Part shown: positions 9,824 to 18,372 of the stretch, in pieces
How the letters are laid out: every line of letters starts with the position of its first letter
How positions within the stretch are numbered: the stretch's first letter is position 1
NCBI RefSeq assembly: GCF_002743375.1
Contig: NZ_PDZC01000003.1
Location: 186,001-250,000, forward strand
Source of the DNA: Sporosarcina sp. P34
GTDB lineage: Bacteria > Bacillota > Bacilli > Bacillales_A > Planococcaceae
Direction: 5' to 3'
Length of the DNA: 64,000 bases
Made by a program: the position numbers and the translations under genes
Notes under the pieces: generated by a model
Databases searched by the model: none
What the model was told of the DNA's origin: nothing
What the model saw: only the letters and a program-made list of their open reading frames with translations

Positions 9824-9868
9824 TTGTTACAAAGCCGCCATAACTTATAGACAATTTGGTCATAAGTT
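9824..9868 (+). promoter_or_regulatory. Candidate cydABCD promoter with overlapping inverted repeat
   Basis: TTGTTA (9824-9829) and TATAGA (9846-9851) with a 16-base spacer form a weak sigma-A promoter. An inverted repeat, AACTTAT-a-GAC (9842-9852) with GTC-ATAAGTT (9859-9868), covers the -10 and start region and could be an operator or a leader hairpin. I see no canonical Rex site (TTGTGAA-N4-TTCACAA). The rest of 9728-9969 holds nothing recognised. Confidence 0.4.
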
Positions 9869-9969
9869 TGCAGATTTGTAACAGGAATATCGTACATTGT
9901 TCACGAACTATTTTTTGTTCTGCGTTATTCTAGGTAATAGAACCGCAGTTCGAAAGGAGATTAACAAAA

Positions 9970-11376
9970 ATGATGGAAGAAGTCTTATTAGCGAGAATCC
10001 AATTCGCATCTACTACATTGTTCCATTTCATTTTCGTCCCTTTATCCATCGGCCTGGCGCTGATTATCGCGATCATGCAAACGATGTATGTAGTGAAGAA
10101 AGATGAAATCTACTTAAAAATGACGAAGTTCTGGAGTGTTTTCTTTCTAATCAACTTCGCGATCGGCGTAGTGACTGGAATCATTCAAGAGTTTCAATTT
10201 GGAATGAACTGGTCCGCCTATTCTAGATTTGTTGGAGATATTTTTGGTGCTCCACTTGCTGTTGAAGCTCTATTAGCATTTTTCTTAGAATCTACATTTA
10301 TTGGAATTTGGATTTTCGGTTGGAATAAACTTCCGAAGAAATTACATTTAGCTTGTATTTGGTTAGTTTCTATCGGGACGGTCATGTCTGCATTCTGGAT
10401 ATTGGCAGCCAACTCGTTCATGCAAAATCCTACAGGCTATGTATTACAAAATGGCCGTGCGGAAATGAATGATGTGGTAGCTTTGCTGACTAATGAGAAG
10501 TTATGGGTCGCGTTCCCGCATACGATTTTCGGAAGTTTTGCTACAGGTGCATTCTTCGTAGTAGGTGTCAGCGCATGGTATTTGATCAAGAAACGTAATG
10601 TGGACTTCTTTAAAAAGTCTTTAGCAATTTCACTCGTCATCGGTATGTTATCAGGACTTGGAATTGCATTTACGGGTCACTCACAAGCGCAGTACTTGAT
10701 GCATGCACAACCAATGAAGATGGCTGCTGCTGAAGCGCTATGGGAAGACAGTGGTGATCCGGCTGCATGGACATTACTTGCAAAGATTGATGTGGAAAAT
10801 CGAGAGACAACTAAACGTATTGATATACCTTATATGTTGAGTTATTTAACATACAGTGAATTTAAAGGGAAAGTGCAAGGTATGAACGCACTTGAACAAC
10901 AAATGATCGATAAGCATGGGGAAGGGGAATATCTTCCACCTGTAAAAACGACATTCTGGAGCTTCCGTATAATGGTTGTCACAGGTGGTACATTACTTGG
11001 ATTAGGAGCACTTGGTTTGTTCCTGATGTTCCGAAAGAAAATTGTAGAATCCGTTTGGTTCCTACGACTTCTAATAGTCGGGATCTTCTTACCGTTTATT
11101 GGGAATTCATTTGGTTGGATTATGTCTGAAATGGGACGACAACCTTGGGTAGTAAACGGTTTGATGAAAACGGCTGACGGCATATCACCCAATGTTTCAG
11201 CAGGCCAGATTCTGTTTTCACTTATTTCCTTTTCTACCATCTATACGATCCTCGGAATCATCATGGTCATATTGTTCGTGAAGTTCATCCAGCGAGGTCC
11301 TGATGAACAACCGGAAGAGGATGTATCGGCAACAGATCCGTTTGAAACAGGAGGTGCAGGACATGCCATTAAGTGA
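9970..11376 (+). CDS. cydA: Cytochrome bd quinol oxidase subunit I
   Basis: Haem-bearing subunit of the high-affinity bd oxidase that reduces oxygen to water with quinol electrons. 468 residues with about nine membrane helices. Visible landmarks are the conserved haem-ligand histidines His19 (TLFHFIF) and His184 (AFPHTIF), the QAQYLMHAQPMKMAAAEAL segment (239-257), and GRQPW (389-393). The Q-loop between about 258 and 330 is short, as in Gram-positive enzymes. ATG at 9970 follows AAAGGAG; ATG at 9973 is equally possible. First gene of cydABCD. Confidence 0.96.
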   Translation: MMEEVLLARIQFASTTLFHFIFVPLSIGLALIIAIMQTMYVVKKDEIYLKMTKFWSVFFLINFAIGVVTGIIQEFQFGMNWSAYSRFVGDIFGAPLAVEALLAFFLESTFIGIWIFGWNKLPKKLHLACIWLVSIGTVMSAFWILAANSFMQNPTGYVLQNGRAEMNDVVALLTNEKLWVAFPHTIFGSFATGAFFVVGVSAWYLIKKRNVDFFKKSLAISLVIGMLSGLGIAFTGHSQAQYLMHAQPMKMAAAEALWEDSGDPAAWTLLAKIDVENRETTKRIDIPYMLSYLTYSEFKGKVQGMNALEQQMIDKHGEGEYLPPVKTTFWSFRIMVVTGGTLLGLGALGLFLMFRKKIVESVWFLRLLIVGIFLPFIGNSFGWIMSEMGRQPWVVNGLMKTADGISPNVSAGQILFSLISFSTIYTILGIIMVILFVKFIQRGPDEQPEEDVSATDPFETGGAGHAIK

Positions 11377-12379
11377 TATTTGGTTTGTATTGATCGCAGT
11401 CTTATTCATAGGATTTATCTTCCTAGAAGGATTCGATTTCGGTGTGGGAATGAGTACAAAGTTCCTCGCGCGTAATGATTTGGAAAAACGGGTCGTCATG
11501 AATACAATCGGACCCGTTTGGGATGCTAATGAAGTATGGCTCATTACTGCGGGTGGTGCGATGTTCGCTGCATTCCCACACTGGTATGCAACCGCTTTTA
11601 GTGGATTCTATTTACCATTCGTTGTTTTATTGCTAGCCTTCATCATACGAGGAGTAGCATTCGAGTTTCGTAATAAAGTCGATTCGAAAGCTTGGGTCAA
11701 GACGTGGGACTGGGCGGTATTCATCGGTAGTATCTTACCACCTTTCCTATTTGGAGTTTTCTTCACAAGTTTAATTCGTGGATTACCAATTGATGGTGAC
11801 ATGAACATGTATGCGGGCTTTACAGATTTCGTAAATGTCTACACAGTGATTGGCGGCGTGACATTTGTTTTGTTATCGTATCTGCATGGATTGCTGTTCA
11901 TCGGTTTGAAAACGGTAGGCGATTTACGTGAGCGTGCAAATACAGTAGCGCGTAAAGTGTATGCATTAACTGGTCTATTTCTAGTCCTGTTTATGATCTT
12001 TACGTATTTGGACACAGATGCTATTACAGATCATGGGGCTATTTTAATCCCGCTGTATAGTCTGGCCATCGTATTATACGGATTACTGTTCTTCTTCTTG
12101 AAAATGAAACGGGAAGGACTAAGCTTTACGATGACTGGTTTAGTATTGATTATTATCATGGCAAGCTTTTTCATCGCGCTATTCCCGAATGTGATGATCA
12201 GTTCAACGGATCCTGCATTTAATATGTCGATTGCAGATGCGGCTTCAGGAGACTATTCATTGAAAATCATGACATTCGTAGCGTTTACTATGGTGCCAAT
12301 CGTTTTGGCTTATACAATCTGGAGTTATTATGTGTTCCGTAAACGGTTGACAGGTGATAAGGAGCATCTAGAATACTAA
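11363..12379 (+). CDS. cydB: Cytochrome bd quinol oxidase subunit II
   Basis: Second membrane subunit of the bd oxidase, 338 residues with multiple helices and the family start MPLSDIWFVLIAVLF followed by LEGFDFGVGM. The frame is open 20 codons further upstream, but GGAGGTG is placed exactly for the ATG at 11363, giving a 14-base overlap with cydA. Its stop overlaps the cydD start by one base (TAATG), so the whole operon is translationally linked. Confidence 0.95.
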   Translation: MPLSDIWFVLIAVLFIGFIFLEGFDFGVGMSTKFLARNDLEKRVVMNTIGPVWDANEVWLITAGGAMFAAFPHWYATAFSGFYLPFVVLLLAFIIRGVAFEFRNKVDSKAWVKTWDWAVFIGSILPPFLFGVFFTSLIRGLPIDGDMNMYAGFTDFVNVYTVIGGVTFVLLSYLHGLLFIGLKTVGDLRERANTVARKVYALTGLFLVLFMIFTYLDTDAITDHGAILIPLYSLAIVLYGLLFFFLKMKREGLSFTMTGLVLIIIMASFFIALFPNVMISSTDPAFNMSIADAASGDYSLKIMTFVAFTMVPIVLAYTIWSYYVFRKRLTGDKEHLEY

Positions 12380-14100
12380 TGGATAAATACTTGCTTCAAT
12401 ACAAAGGAAGTAAACAAGTAATGGCATGGATTGGACTACTTACTGTAGTTCAGTCCATCGCCATTGTTGTTCAAGCGATTTATTTAGCAAAAGCCATCAC
12501 ACAATTGTTCCAAGGTGCAGACTGGAGTGAAGCGCTTCGGTCATTTGTGATTTTTGTCGTAGCCAACAGTTTACGTCATGTGATTCAATGGACAAAAGAA
12601 CGCATTTCGTATCGATTTGCTGATAGGACAGCAAAGAATTATGAGCAACAATTATTGAAGAAAATCTTTGATCTCGGCCCTCAAGTAGTTGGGAAATATG
12701 GTTCGGGACATTTGGTGACACTCGGTTTGGAAGGTGTCCCGAAGTTCAGAAAGTATTTAGAATTGCTTATACCACGAACGTTGGCGATGGCTATCGTTCC
12801 GTTTGTCATTGTAGTCTATATCTTTACTCTCGATATTATGTCCGCTGTGACGCTCATTATAGTGTTGCCGATACTTATCATATTTCTCATTCTTATCGGA
12901 CTCGTTTCTAAGAAGAAAATTGATGAACAGATGGATACGTACCGTTTACTATCTCGGCACTTTGTCGATTCGTTACGGGGAATTGTAACACTGAAGTATT
13001 TGGGGCGTAGCCGAGCGCATGAGCAATCCATTGCTATTGTTAGTAACAAATATCGTATTGCAACGAATCGATCTTTGCGCTATGCGTTTCTGTCTTCGTT
13101 TTCATTGGATTTCTTTGCCAGTCTTTCAGTTGCAATTGTGGCGGTTGAACTTGGACTTCGCTTGATTAATGGACAAATTCTTCTTGAACCGTCACTTATT
13201 ATTTTGATTCTGGCGCCGGAATTTTTCTCGCCTGTTAGAGAATTAGGAAATGACTTTCACGCGACAGCCGACGGCAAGGACGCAAGCTTACAAATACACG
13301 GTATTTTAGAAGAGAGAACAGTTCTGCCACCCGTCATAGATTCGCCGATTGCTACTTGGAACGATGAGTCGAAGTTGGAATTATGCAATGTCGAAGTTAA
13401 AATCGATGAACAAATTATTTTTGAAGGTTTGGATTTTATTTTAAAAGGATTCACAAAAGTAGGCGTCATTGGCCATTCGGGAGCAGGGAAGTCGACACTT
13501 ATTGATGTCTTGTCGGGTTTCACGCTACCTACTGACGGAAGTTGCATACTGGACGGACAAGAGTTACCGCATCTAGCAACATTGGATTGGCAAAAACAAA
13601 TTGCCTATATTCCACAACATCCTACGATTTTTCCGGATACTGTAATCGGAAATATTCGCTTTTATGAACCGGATGCTACATTGCAGGAAGTACAAGATGC
13701 AGCGGAACGTGTAGGTCTAGATCGGTTAATCGCAACATTTCCTGCGGGTTATGAAGAACAGATTGGAGCGGGCGGGAGAGTGCTGAGCGGTGGGGAAGAG
13801 CAGCGGATTGCGCTCGCTCGTTCGTTACTACAACGTCGTCAAGTTTTATTATTCGATGAGCCAACCGCGCATTTAGATATTGAAACAGAACATGAATTAA
13901 AGAAAATGATTTTACCGCTTCTTGAAAATAAACTCGTAGTGTTTGCTACCCATCGGATTCATTGGATGAAGGAAATGGATACCATTGTAGTCCTTGAAAG
14001 CGGTAAAGTGGTGGAGTCAGGTTCACATGAACAATTAATAAAACAAGACGGAGCCTACTGTCGTTTACTTGAAGCGCGTGGAAGGGGATATGCTATATGA
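12379..14100 (+). CDS. cydD: ABC exporter CydD, cytochrome bd assembly
   Basis: Half of the heterodimeric CydDC ABC exporter needed to assemble cytochrome bd. In E. coli it transports cysteine or glutathione and affects haem. 573 residues: a six-helix membrane domain (about 1-310) and a C-terminal ATPase with Walker A GHSGAGKST (about 365-373), signature LSGGEEQR (about 469-476) and Walker B VLLFDEP (about 488-494). It starts at the cydB stop and overlaps cydC by four bases (ATGA). Confidence 0.92.
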   Translation: MDKYLLQYKGSKQVMAWIGLLTVVQSIAIVVQAIYLAKAITQLFQGADWSEALRSFVIFVVANSLRHVIQWTKERISYRFADRTAKNYEQQLLKKIFDLGPQVVGKYGSGHLVTLGLEGVPKFRKYLELLIPRTLAMAIVPFVIVVYIFTLDIMSAVTLIIVLPILIIFLILIGLVSKKKIDEQMDTYRLLSRHFVDSLRGIVTLKYLGRSRAHEQSIAIVSNKYRIATNRSLRYAFLSSFSLDFFASLSVAIVAVELGLRLINGQILLEPSLIILILAPEFFSPVRELGNDFHATADGKDASLQIHGILEERTVLPPVIDSPIATWNDESKLELCNVEVKIDEQIIFEGLDFILKGFTKVGVIGHSGAGKSTLIDVLSGFTLPTDGSCILDGQELPHLATLDWQKQIAYIPQHPTIFPDTVIGNIRFYEPDATLQEVQDAAERVGLDRLIATFPAGYEEQIGAGGRVLSGGEEQRIALARSLLQRRQVLLFDEPTAHLDIETEHELKKMILPLLENKLVVFATHRIHWMKEMDTIVVLESGKVVESGSHEQLIKQDGAYCRLLEARGRGYAI

Positions 14101-15824
14101 ACTTGTACCGACAACATATACTTCCATACGCCCGTAAATATAATAAAACGATACTGTCTACTATACTGCTCGGTACACTGACTATTCTTTCAGCCGCGAT
14201 GTTGACTTTCACATCAGGATATTTAATATCTCGTACATCGGAAAGACCTGAAACGATCTTACTTGTGTATATTCCGATAGTAGCAGTCCGCACATTCGGT
14301 ATTTCGCGTGCGGCCTTACGATATGTAGAGCGTCTGCTCGGACACAATGCCGTATTAAAAATTATTGCCGATATGCGCGTGCAGTTATATCACGTTCTGG
14401 AGCCGCAAGCATTATTTATTCGTTCGCGTTTTCAAACAGGCGATCTACTCGGTGCGCTAGCGGATGATATTGAACATTTACAGGATGTGTATATCCGTAC
14501 GTTATTTCCTACCGTCATCGGATTATTCCTATTCAGTTTCTCGGTGATTGTACTAGCTATTTATGATTGGAAATTTGCGCTCATTATGGCTGTTTTACTA
14601 GCTATCGTGACGTTCGTTTATCCTATGCTTTCACTGTATATGATGAAGAAAAATCAGCTGCAGTCAAAAAAACTTCATAGTCAATTATATAACACCATGA
14701 CAGAAGGTATTTTTGGTTTGCGTGATTGGATCATCAGCGGTAGGAAAGAACAATTTCTTGCTTCGTTTAAAGAAGAAAGTCATGCAAGTCATGCTATTGA
14801 TAAACAATTAGTCTATTGGCAACAATCGCGTACAATGCAATTGCAAATTTTCTCAGGTTTACTGGTCTTAATCGTTGGTATTTGGGCAGGACAACAAGCG
14901 GCAGCCGGTTCGTTGGCACCCACGTATATTGCTGCATTTACATTGGTTACGTTGCCTATTTTAGAAGGGTTGATTCCCGTGTCATTTGCGATTGAGCGTT
15001 TACCAGCTTATGAAGCTTCATTGCAAAGAGTCGACACTATACATCAGCAAAATACTTTAGAGGAACCAATTCCAATGGAGCTAGGTAATGTAGATCAAGT
15101 GTCTATAGTCCTCGACAATGTGAGTTATCGTTATGAAAGCCAAAAAGAAAATGCAGTACAAAATATTACACTCACGATTCAACCAGGAGAAAAAGTTGCG
15201 GTACTTGGTAAAAGCGGCGCCGGCAAGTCTACGCTTATTCAGTTATTACTAGGTACCGTTCAGCCGACAACTGGACACGTACATGTCAATGGACAATCTT
15301 CTTCACTCTATGGAGATTCCATATATGAAATCATGAGCGTCTTAAATCAGAAGCCATATCTTTTCGCCACCACAGTTCAAAACAATATAAAACTTGGAGA
15401 TGCATCCGCTACGTTAGAAGATGTACAGCGGGTGGCTGAACAAGTCGGTTTATACGAGTATTTACAAACACTTCCTGAAGGCCTGAAAACCCAAATGGAA
15501 GAAACGGGACAACGTTTCTCGGGCGGTGAACGTCAACGAATTGCACTGGCGCGGATTTTATTGAAACAAACGCCTATCGTCATCTTAGATGAGCCTACGG
15601 TTAGTTTGGATCCCTTAACGGAACATTCCCTTGTAGAAACACTTCATCAGTCATTAGAACATAAAACGGTTGTATGGATCACACATCATTTAATAGGCAT
15701 GGAGAAAATGGATCGTATTATTTTCATGGATAATGGTGAAATCATCATGAATGGGACGCATCAAGAATTATTGGCTACGAATGAAAGGTATCGTCAGCTA
15801 TACGTGTTGGATCAAGGTCTATAA
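14097..15824 (+). CDS. cydC: ABC exporter CydC, cytochrome bd assembly
   Basis: Partner of CydD in the exporter required for bd oxidase maturation. 575 residues: membrane domain in the first 310, then an ATPase with Walker A GKSGAGKST (about 371), signature FSGGERQR and Walker B VILDEPTVSLD. The signature has F in place of the usual L, which is common in this family. Coupled to cydD by an ATGA overlap and followed by the operon terminator. Confidence 0.92.
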   Translation: MNLYRQHILPYARKYNKTILSTILLGTLTILSAAMLTFTSGYLISRTSERPETILLVYIPIVAVRTFGISRAALRYVERLLGHNAVLKIIADMRVQLYHVLEPQALFIRSRFQTGDLLGALADDIEHLQDVYIRTLFPTVIGLFLFSFSVIVLAIYDWKFALIMAVLLAIVTFVYPMLSLYMMKKNQLQSKKLHSQLYNTMTEGIFGLRDWIISGRKEQFLASFKEESHASHAIDKQLVYWQQSRTMQLQIFSGLLVLIVGIWAGQQAAAGSLAPTYIAAFTLVTLPILEGLIPVSFAIERLPAYEASLQRVDTIHQQNTLEEPIPMELGNVDQVSIVLDNVSYRYESQKENAVQNITLTIQPGEKVAVLGKSGAGKSTLIQLLLGTVQPTTGHVHVNGQSSSLYGDSIYEIMSVLNQKPYLFATTVQNNIKLGDASATLEDVQRVAEQVGLYEYLQTLPEGLKTQMEETGQRFSGGERQRIALARILLKQTPIVILDEPTVSLDPLTEHSLVETLHQSLEHKTVVWITHHLIGMEKMDRIIFMDNGEIIMNGTHQELLATNERYRQLYVLDQGL

Positions 15825-15836
15825 AGAATTGCATGA

Positions 15837-15881
15837 AAAACGACGATATCATTTCTTAGCCGAAATGACATCGTCGTTTTA
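15837..15881. terminator. Terminator after cydC
   Basis: AAAACGACGATATCATTTC pairs with GAAATGACATCGTCGTTTT with one central mismatch, flanked by A and T runs. Directly adjacent is a second, independent hairpin at 15881-15923. Confidence 0.85.
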
Positions 15882-15923
15882 GTTTCTAGACGTAGTGCGT
15901 ATGTGGCACTACGACTAGAAACT
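15881..15923. terminator. Long inverted repeat, candidate dedA terminator
   Basis: Eighteen-base arms AGTTTCTAG-A-CGTAGTGC and GCACTACG-A-CTAGAAACT, with a symmetric A/A mismatch and a 7-base loop. On the minus strand, after dedA, it is followed by AAAA rather than a T run, so its role as a terminator is uncertain. The cydC hairpin lies back to back with it. Confidence 0.5.
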
Positions 15924-15951
15924 ATGTTTTGTGTTTTCATCTCCTGGTCAT

Positions 15952-16440
15952 TTAGAAAAAAGGTAAGTGAATGAAATAGCCGAGTAACAAGCAAACTGTT
16001 GTCGAGACAATTACACCGGGTATGGCAAACAATACATAGCGGTGAATACTCATACCACTCATGCCTGAAATATAGCAGATAAAATGACGCATGCCTGGAA
16101 CAAAGTATCCGAATGTCACCGTCCAGGAGCCGTAGGTCATAAACCATCGCTCAATCTTGTGCATACGATGTGGTGTAAGGAATAAATGTTTTCCAAAACG
16201 TTGAATCAACGGTTTACCAAGTTTTCTACCAATCAAATATGTGAACAGTGATCCGACCATTACACCGGATAGTGTAAAAATTATGGTGAATACAAATTGG
16301 AATGTTCCCGCTGAAGTTAAATAACCAGCGAATGCTACAAGCAGTTCATCGGGCACAGGAAGTCCGAAAATACCAAGAGACAAAAAGAAAAATACCGACA
16401 GATAGCCATACTGCACTACATATTCTTGAAGATATTCCAT
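15952..16440 (-). CDS. DedA family membrane protein, YbfM-like
   Basis: Integral membrane protein of the DedA family, 162 residues, on the short side. Family motifs include FGLPVPDELLVAFAGYL near the N-terminus and the conserved arginine segment FGYFVPGMRHFICYISG around 110-126. Some DedA proteins (UptA) return undecaprenyl phosphate across the membrane and others act on phospholipids. It lies 17 bases after psd in the same direction. In B. subtilis ybfM sits next to psd and pssA, so orthology with ybfM is likely. The linkage suggests a role in membrane lipid handling; its substrate cannot be read from the sequence. Confidence 0.85.
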   Translation of the reverse strand: MEYLQEYVVQYGYLSVFFFLSLGIFGLPVPDELLVAFAGYLTSAGTFQFVFTIIFTLSGVMVGSLFTYLIGRKLGKPLIQRFGKHLFLTPHRMHKIERWFMTYGSWTVTFGYFVPGMRHFICYISGMSGMSIHRYVLFAIPGVIVSTTVCLLLGYFIHLPFF

Positions 16441-16457
16441 CAGAAAACCTCATCTAC

Positions 16458-17237
16458 TTAATATTGCCACTCTCCGATCCTATCACCAACTTGAACTTCT
16501 GTAAAAGGCATTTCTTCTGGCCGGAAGGCATCATGGTGTTCGATAAATAAAATCACAGTGGACCCAAATGCAAAATGACCAAAGTTTTGCCCTTTTACAC
16601 AAGTAGTTTCAGAATTGGCAATGCGGATACTATTTACATTTAAGGCGCCCACCTTGACGATTGCGATATGTCCGAAATCGGTCGAGAGTTCCGAAATAAC
16701 TCTATGGTTGGATGAAAATACATCGTCACGCATGCGAATTCCTAGATCATTCACAGGATACGAAGTAGAACCTAATGCATAGCGATTCACAAGTGTTCCA
16801 GAAATAGGATAATGGAAATGATGGTAATGTCTCGGTGAAAGATAGAATAGATAATAATAGCCATTCGTATAGCGTGCGGCTTTTTCCGAATCGCCAAGCA
16901 ATGCATGTAGACTGTATGTTTTATCTTTTACACGAAATTGTTGGTGTGGATCGATATTGCCTGAATCGCTTAGTACACCGTCAACTGGTGAGATTACGTT
17001 CATTGGATGGCTATCGATCGGTCTTTTGCCCGCCTGTAATGAGCGAGTGAAAAAGTCATTGAGACTAGTGTATTGCTCTATTGGGTATTCTGCTTCGTCT
17101 ACTTGAATATGGTAGAATGATGCAAAGGGCATAATTAACGGCTTGCTAATTCGAGAAGTTGTCAATTTTTTTAGTAGCGCCGAACTAACCGGTGAACCTG
17201 TTAGTTCTACAAATGATTTAAAAATACGTGTTTTCAT
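16458..17237 (-). CDS. psd: Phosphatidylserine decarboxylase proenzyme
   Basis: Makes phosphatidylethanolamine from phosphatidylserine. 259 residues. The self-cleavage site FGST (224-227) is present, so Ser226 becomes the pyruvoyl group of the small alpha chain. The Asp of SPVDG (about 86) and the His of the HYPISG region (about 142) complete the expected catalytic set. Start ATG follows AAAGGAAG. It is divergent from pssA with only 56 bases between the starts; the two encode consecutive steps of phosphatidylethanolamine synthesis. It precedes dedA in the same operon. Confidence 0.94.
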   Translation of the reverse strand: MKTRIFKSFVELTGSPVSSALLKKLTTSRISKPLIMPFASFYHIQVDEAEYPIEQYTSLNDFFTRSLQAGKRPIDSHPMNVISPVDGVLSDSGNIDPHQQFRVKDKTYSLHALLGDSEKAARYTNGYYYLFYLSPRHYHHFHYPISGTLVNRYALGSTSYPVNDLGIRMRDDVFSSNHRVISELSTDFGHIAIVKVGALNVNSIRIANSETTCVKGQNFGHFAFGSTVILFIEHHDAFRPEEMPFTEVQVGDRIGEWQY

Positions 17238-17293
17238 CTTTTCTTCCTTTCATTAAAAGCATATACTAAAGAAGTATACGAGGAGGTCGTAAC

Positions 17294-17827
17294 TTGTTTT
17301 CATTCAGATATTTTGATTATACTAAACTAAAATCACAATTGGCGAATATCATCACACTTTTTAATTTGAGTTTAGGGATTATAGCGATATTACTTGTGCT
17401 TCAAGGTCATGCACATATGAGTCTAATGTTCATATTCTTCGCTGCATTATTTGATCGGTTCGACGGTATGGTAGCTAGGCATTATCATGCAGAGTCGGCG
17501 TTTGGGAAAGAACTCGATTCGCTCAGCGATTTAGTTTCATTTGGCGTAGCACCTGCTATTCTACTCTATGATGTAGCGTTGACTGATACGATGTGGATTG
17601 GTTTGTCCGCAGTGATTTTTTATATTTTAGCAGGCGCTGTCCGTTTAGCTCGTTATAACGTAGAAGAGTTTGATGGTTCCTATTATGGCTTGCCTATAAC
17701 AGTAGCCGGTGTTTTACTTACATTGAGTTACTTTGCTGTCCCATATTTGATTGCACCTTACTTTGTGATTTATATGTGCATCCTCGCATGGCTGATGGTC
17801 AGTCGTATTCGTATAGCGAAAGTGTAA
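17294..17827 (+). CDS. pssA: CDP-diacylglycerol-serine O-phosphatidyltransferase
   Basis: Membrane enzyme making phosphatidylserine from CDP-diacylglycerol and serine, 177 residues with about six helices. The CDP-alcohol phosphotransferase motif D-x2-DG-x2-AR-x8-G-x3-D-x3-D is exact from Asp54 to Asp79. The start is TTG at 17294, seven bases after AGGAGG; there is no ATG in a suitable place. The 56-base divergent gap to psd contains TATACT-aaaga-AGTATA (17262-17278), which could be a -10 box combined with an operator-like repeat. Confidence 0.93.
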   Translation: MFSFRYFDYTKLKSQLANIITLFNLSLGIIAILLVLQGHAHMSLMFIFFAALFDRFDGMVARHYHAESAFGKELDSLSDLVSFGVAPAILLYDVALTDTMWIGLSAVIFYILAGAVRLARYNVEEFDGSYYGLPITVAGVLLTLSYFAVPYLIAPYFVIYMCILAWLMVSRIRIAKV

Positions 17828-17832
17828 AAAGT

Positions 17833-17866
17833 GTCTTGCAGAGAATTTTTCTGTAAGGCTCTTTTC
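17833..17866 (+). terminator. Terminator after pssA
   Basis: GTCTTGCAGA pairs with TCTGTAAGGC, including two wobble pairs, followed by TCTTTTC. Confidence 0.65.
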
Positions 17867-17934
17867 ATTGTAGGAAGCTATCACTGACCTAGAAATTCTG
17901 TTATGCTTAAGAAAAACTAGAAGGAGTGGTCAGC

Positions 17935-18354
17935 ATGTCAGGACCTGCATTAAGACAGCTTCATTCACATAAAGCGATTCATGAAGGTGGCCTATCTGGT
18001 GCCATAATGAAAACAGACGAATTAATAGAATATGTAGAACAAGGTGAAACAGAAATGGTTCAGCAAGCCTGTGATCATTTACTGGATTATTGGAAGACGC
18101 GTGTCATCAGTCATGCAGATGCCGAAGAAGAAGGTTTTTATAAACAAGTAATGGAAGAGAAGCCCGAACTGGAGCGAGATATTATCCAGCTTACACGCGA
18201 CCATAATTTGATGCGAATTCTCGTTGCTGACATCGAGTCGTTACGTGAGGAAGATCCCACTGTGACGCCTGAAATCCTTCAAAAATTTAACGGCTTAATC
18301 GTAGTGAATGAGCTACATAGTCGAGAAGAAGAGCGCTTATTGTTTCATTCATAA
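17935..18354 (+). CDS. Hemerythrin-like domain protein
   Basis: 139-residue soluble helical protein with the metal-ligand pattern of hemerythrin HHE domains: histidines in HSHKAIHEGG (about 10-16), H-x3-E in SHADAEEEGF, DH in TRDHNLMR and H-x3-E in NELHSREEE near the C-terminus. Such domains bind a di-iron centre and serve in oxygen, nitric oxide or iron sensing. A GTG nine bases earlier overlaps the Shine-Dalgarno AAGGAG, so the ATG at 17935 is the start. It ends 18 bases before recQ and is probably cotranscribed with it. Its function is unknown. Confidence 0.8.
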   Translation: MSGPALRQLHSHKAIHEGGLSGAIMKTDELIEYVEQGETEMVQQACDHLLDYWKTRVISHADAEEEGFYKQVMEEKPELERDIIQLTRDHNLMRILVADIESLREEDPTVTPEILQKFNGLIVVNELHSREEERLLFHS

Positions 18355-18372
18355 AAACTAATAACGAGGGAG

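Noticed and set aside
9869..9969. Rex site before cydA
   Set aside because: TTGTTCACGAAC near 9896-9910 has some symmetry but does not fit TTGTGAA-N4-TTCACAA.
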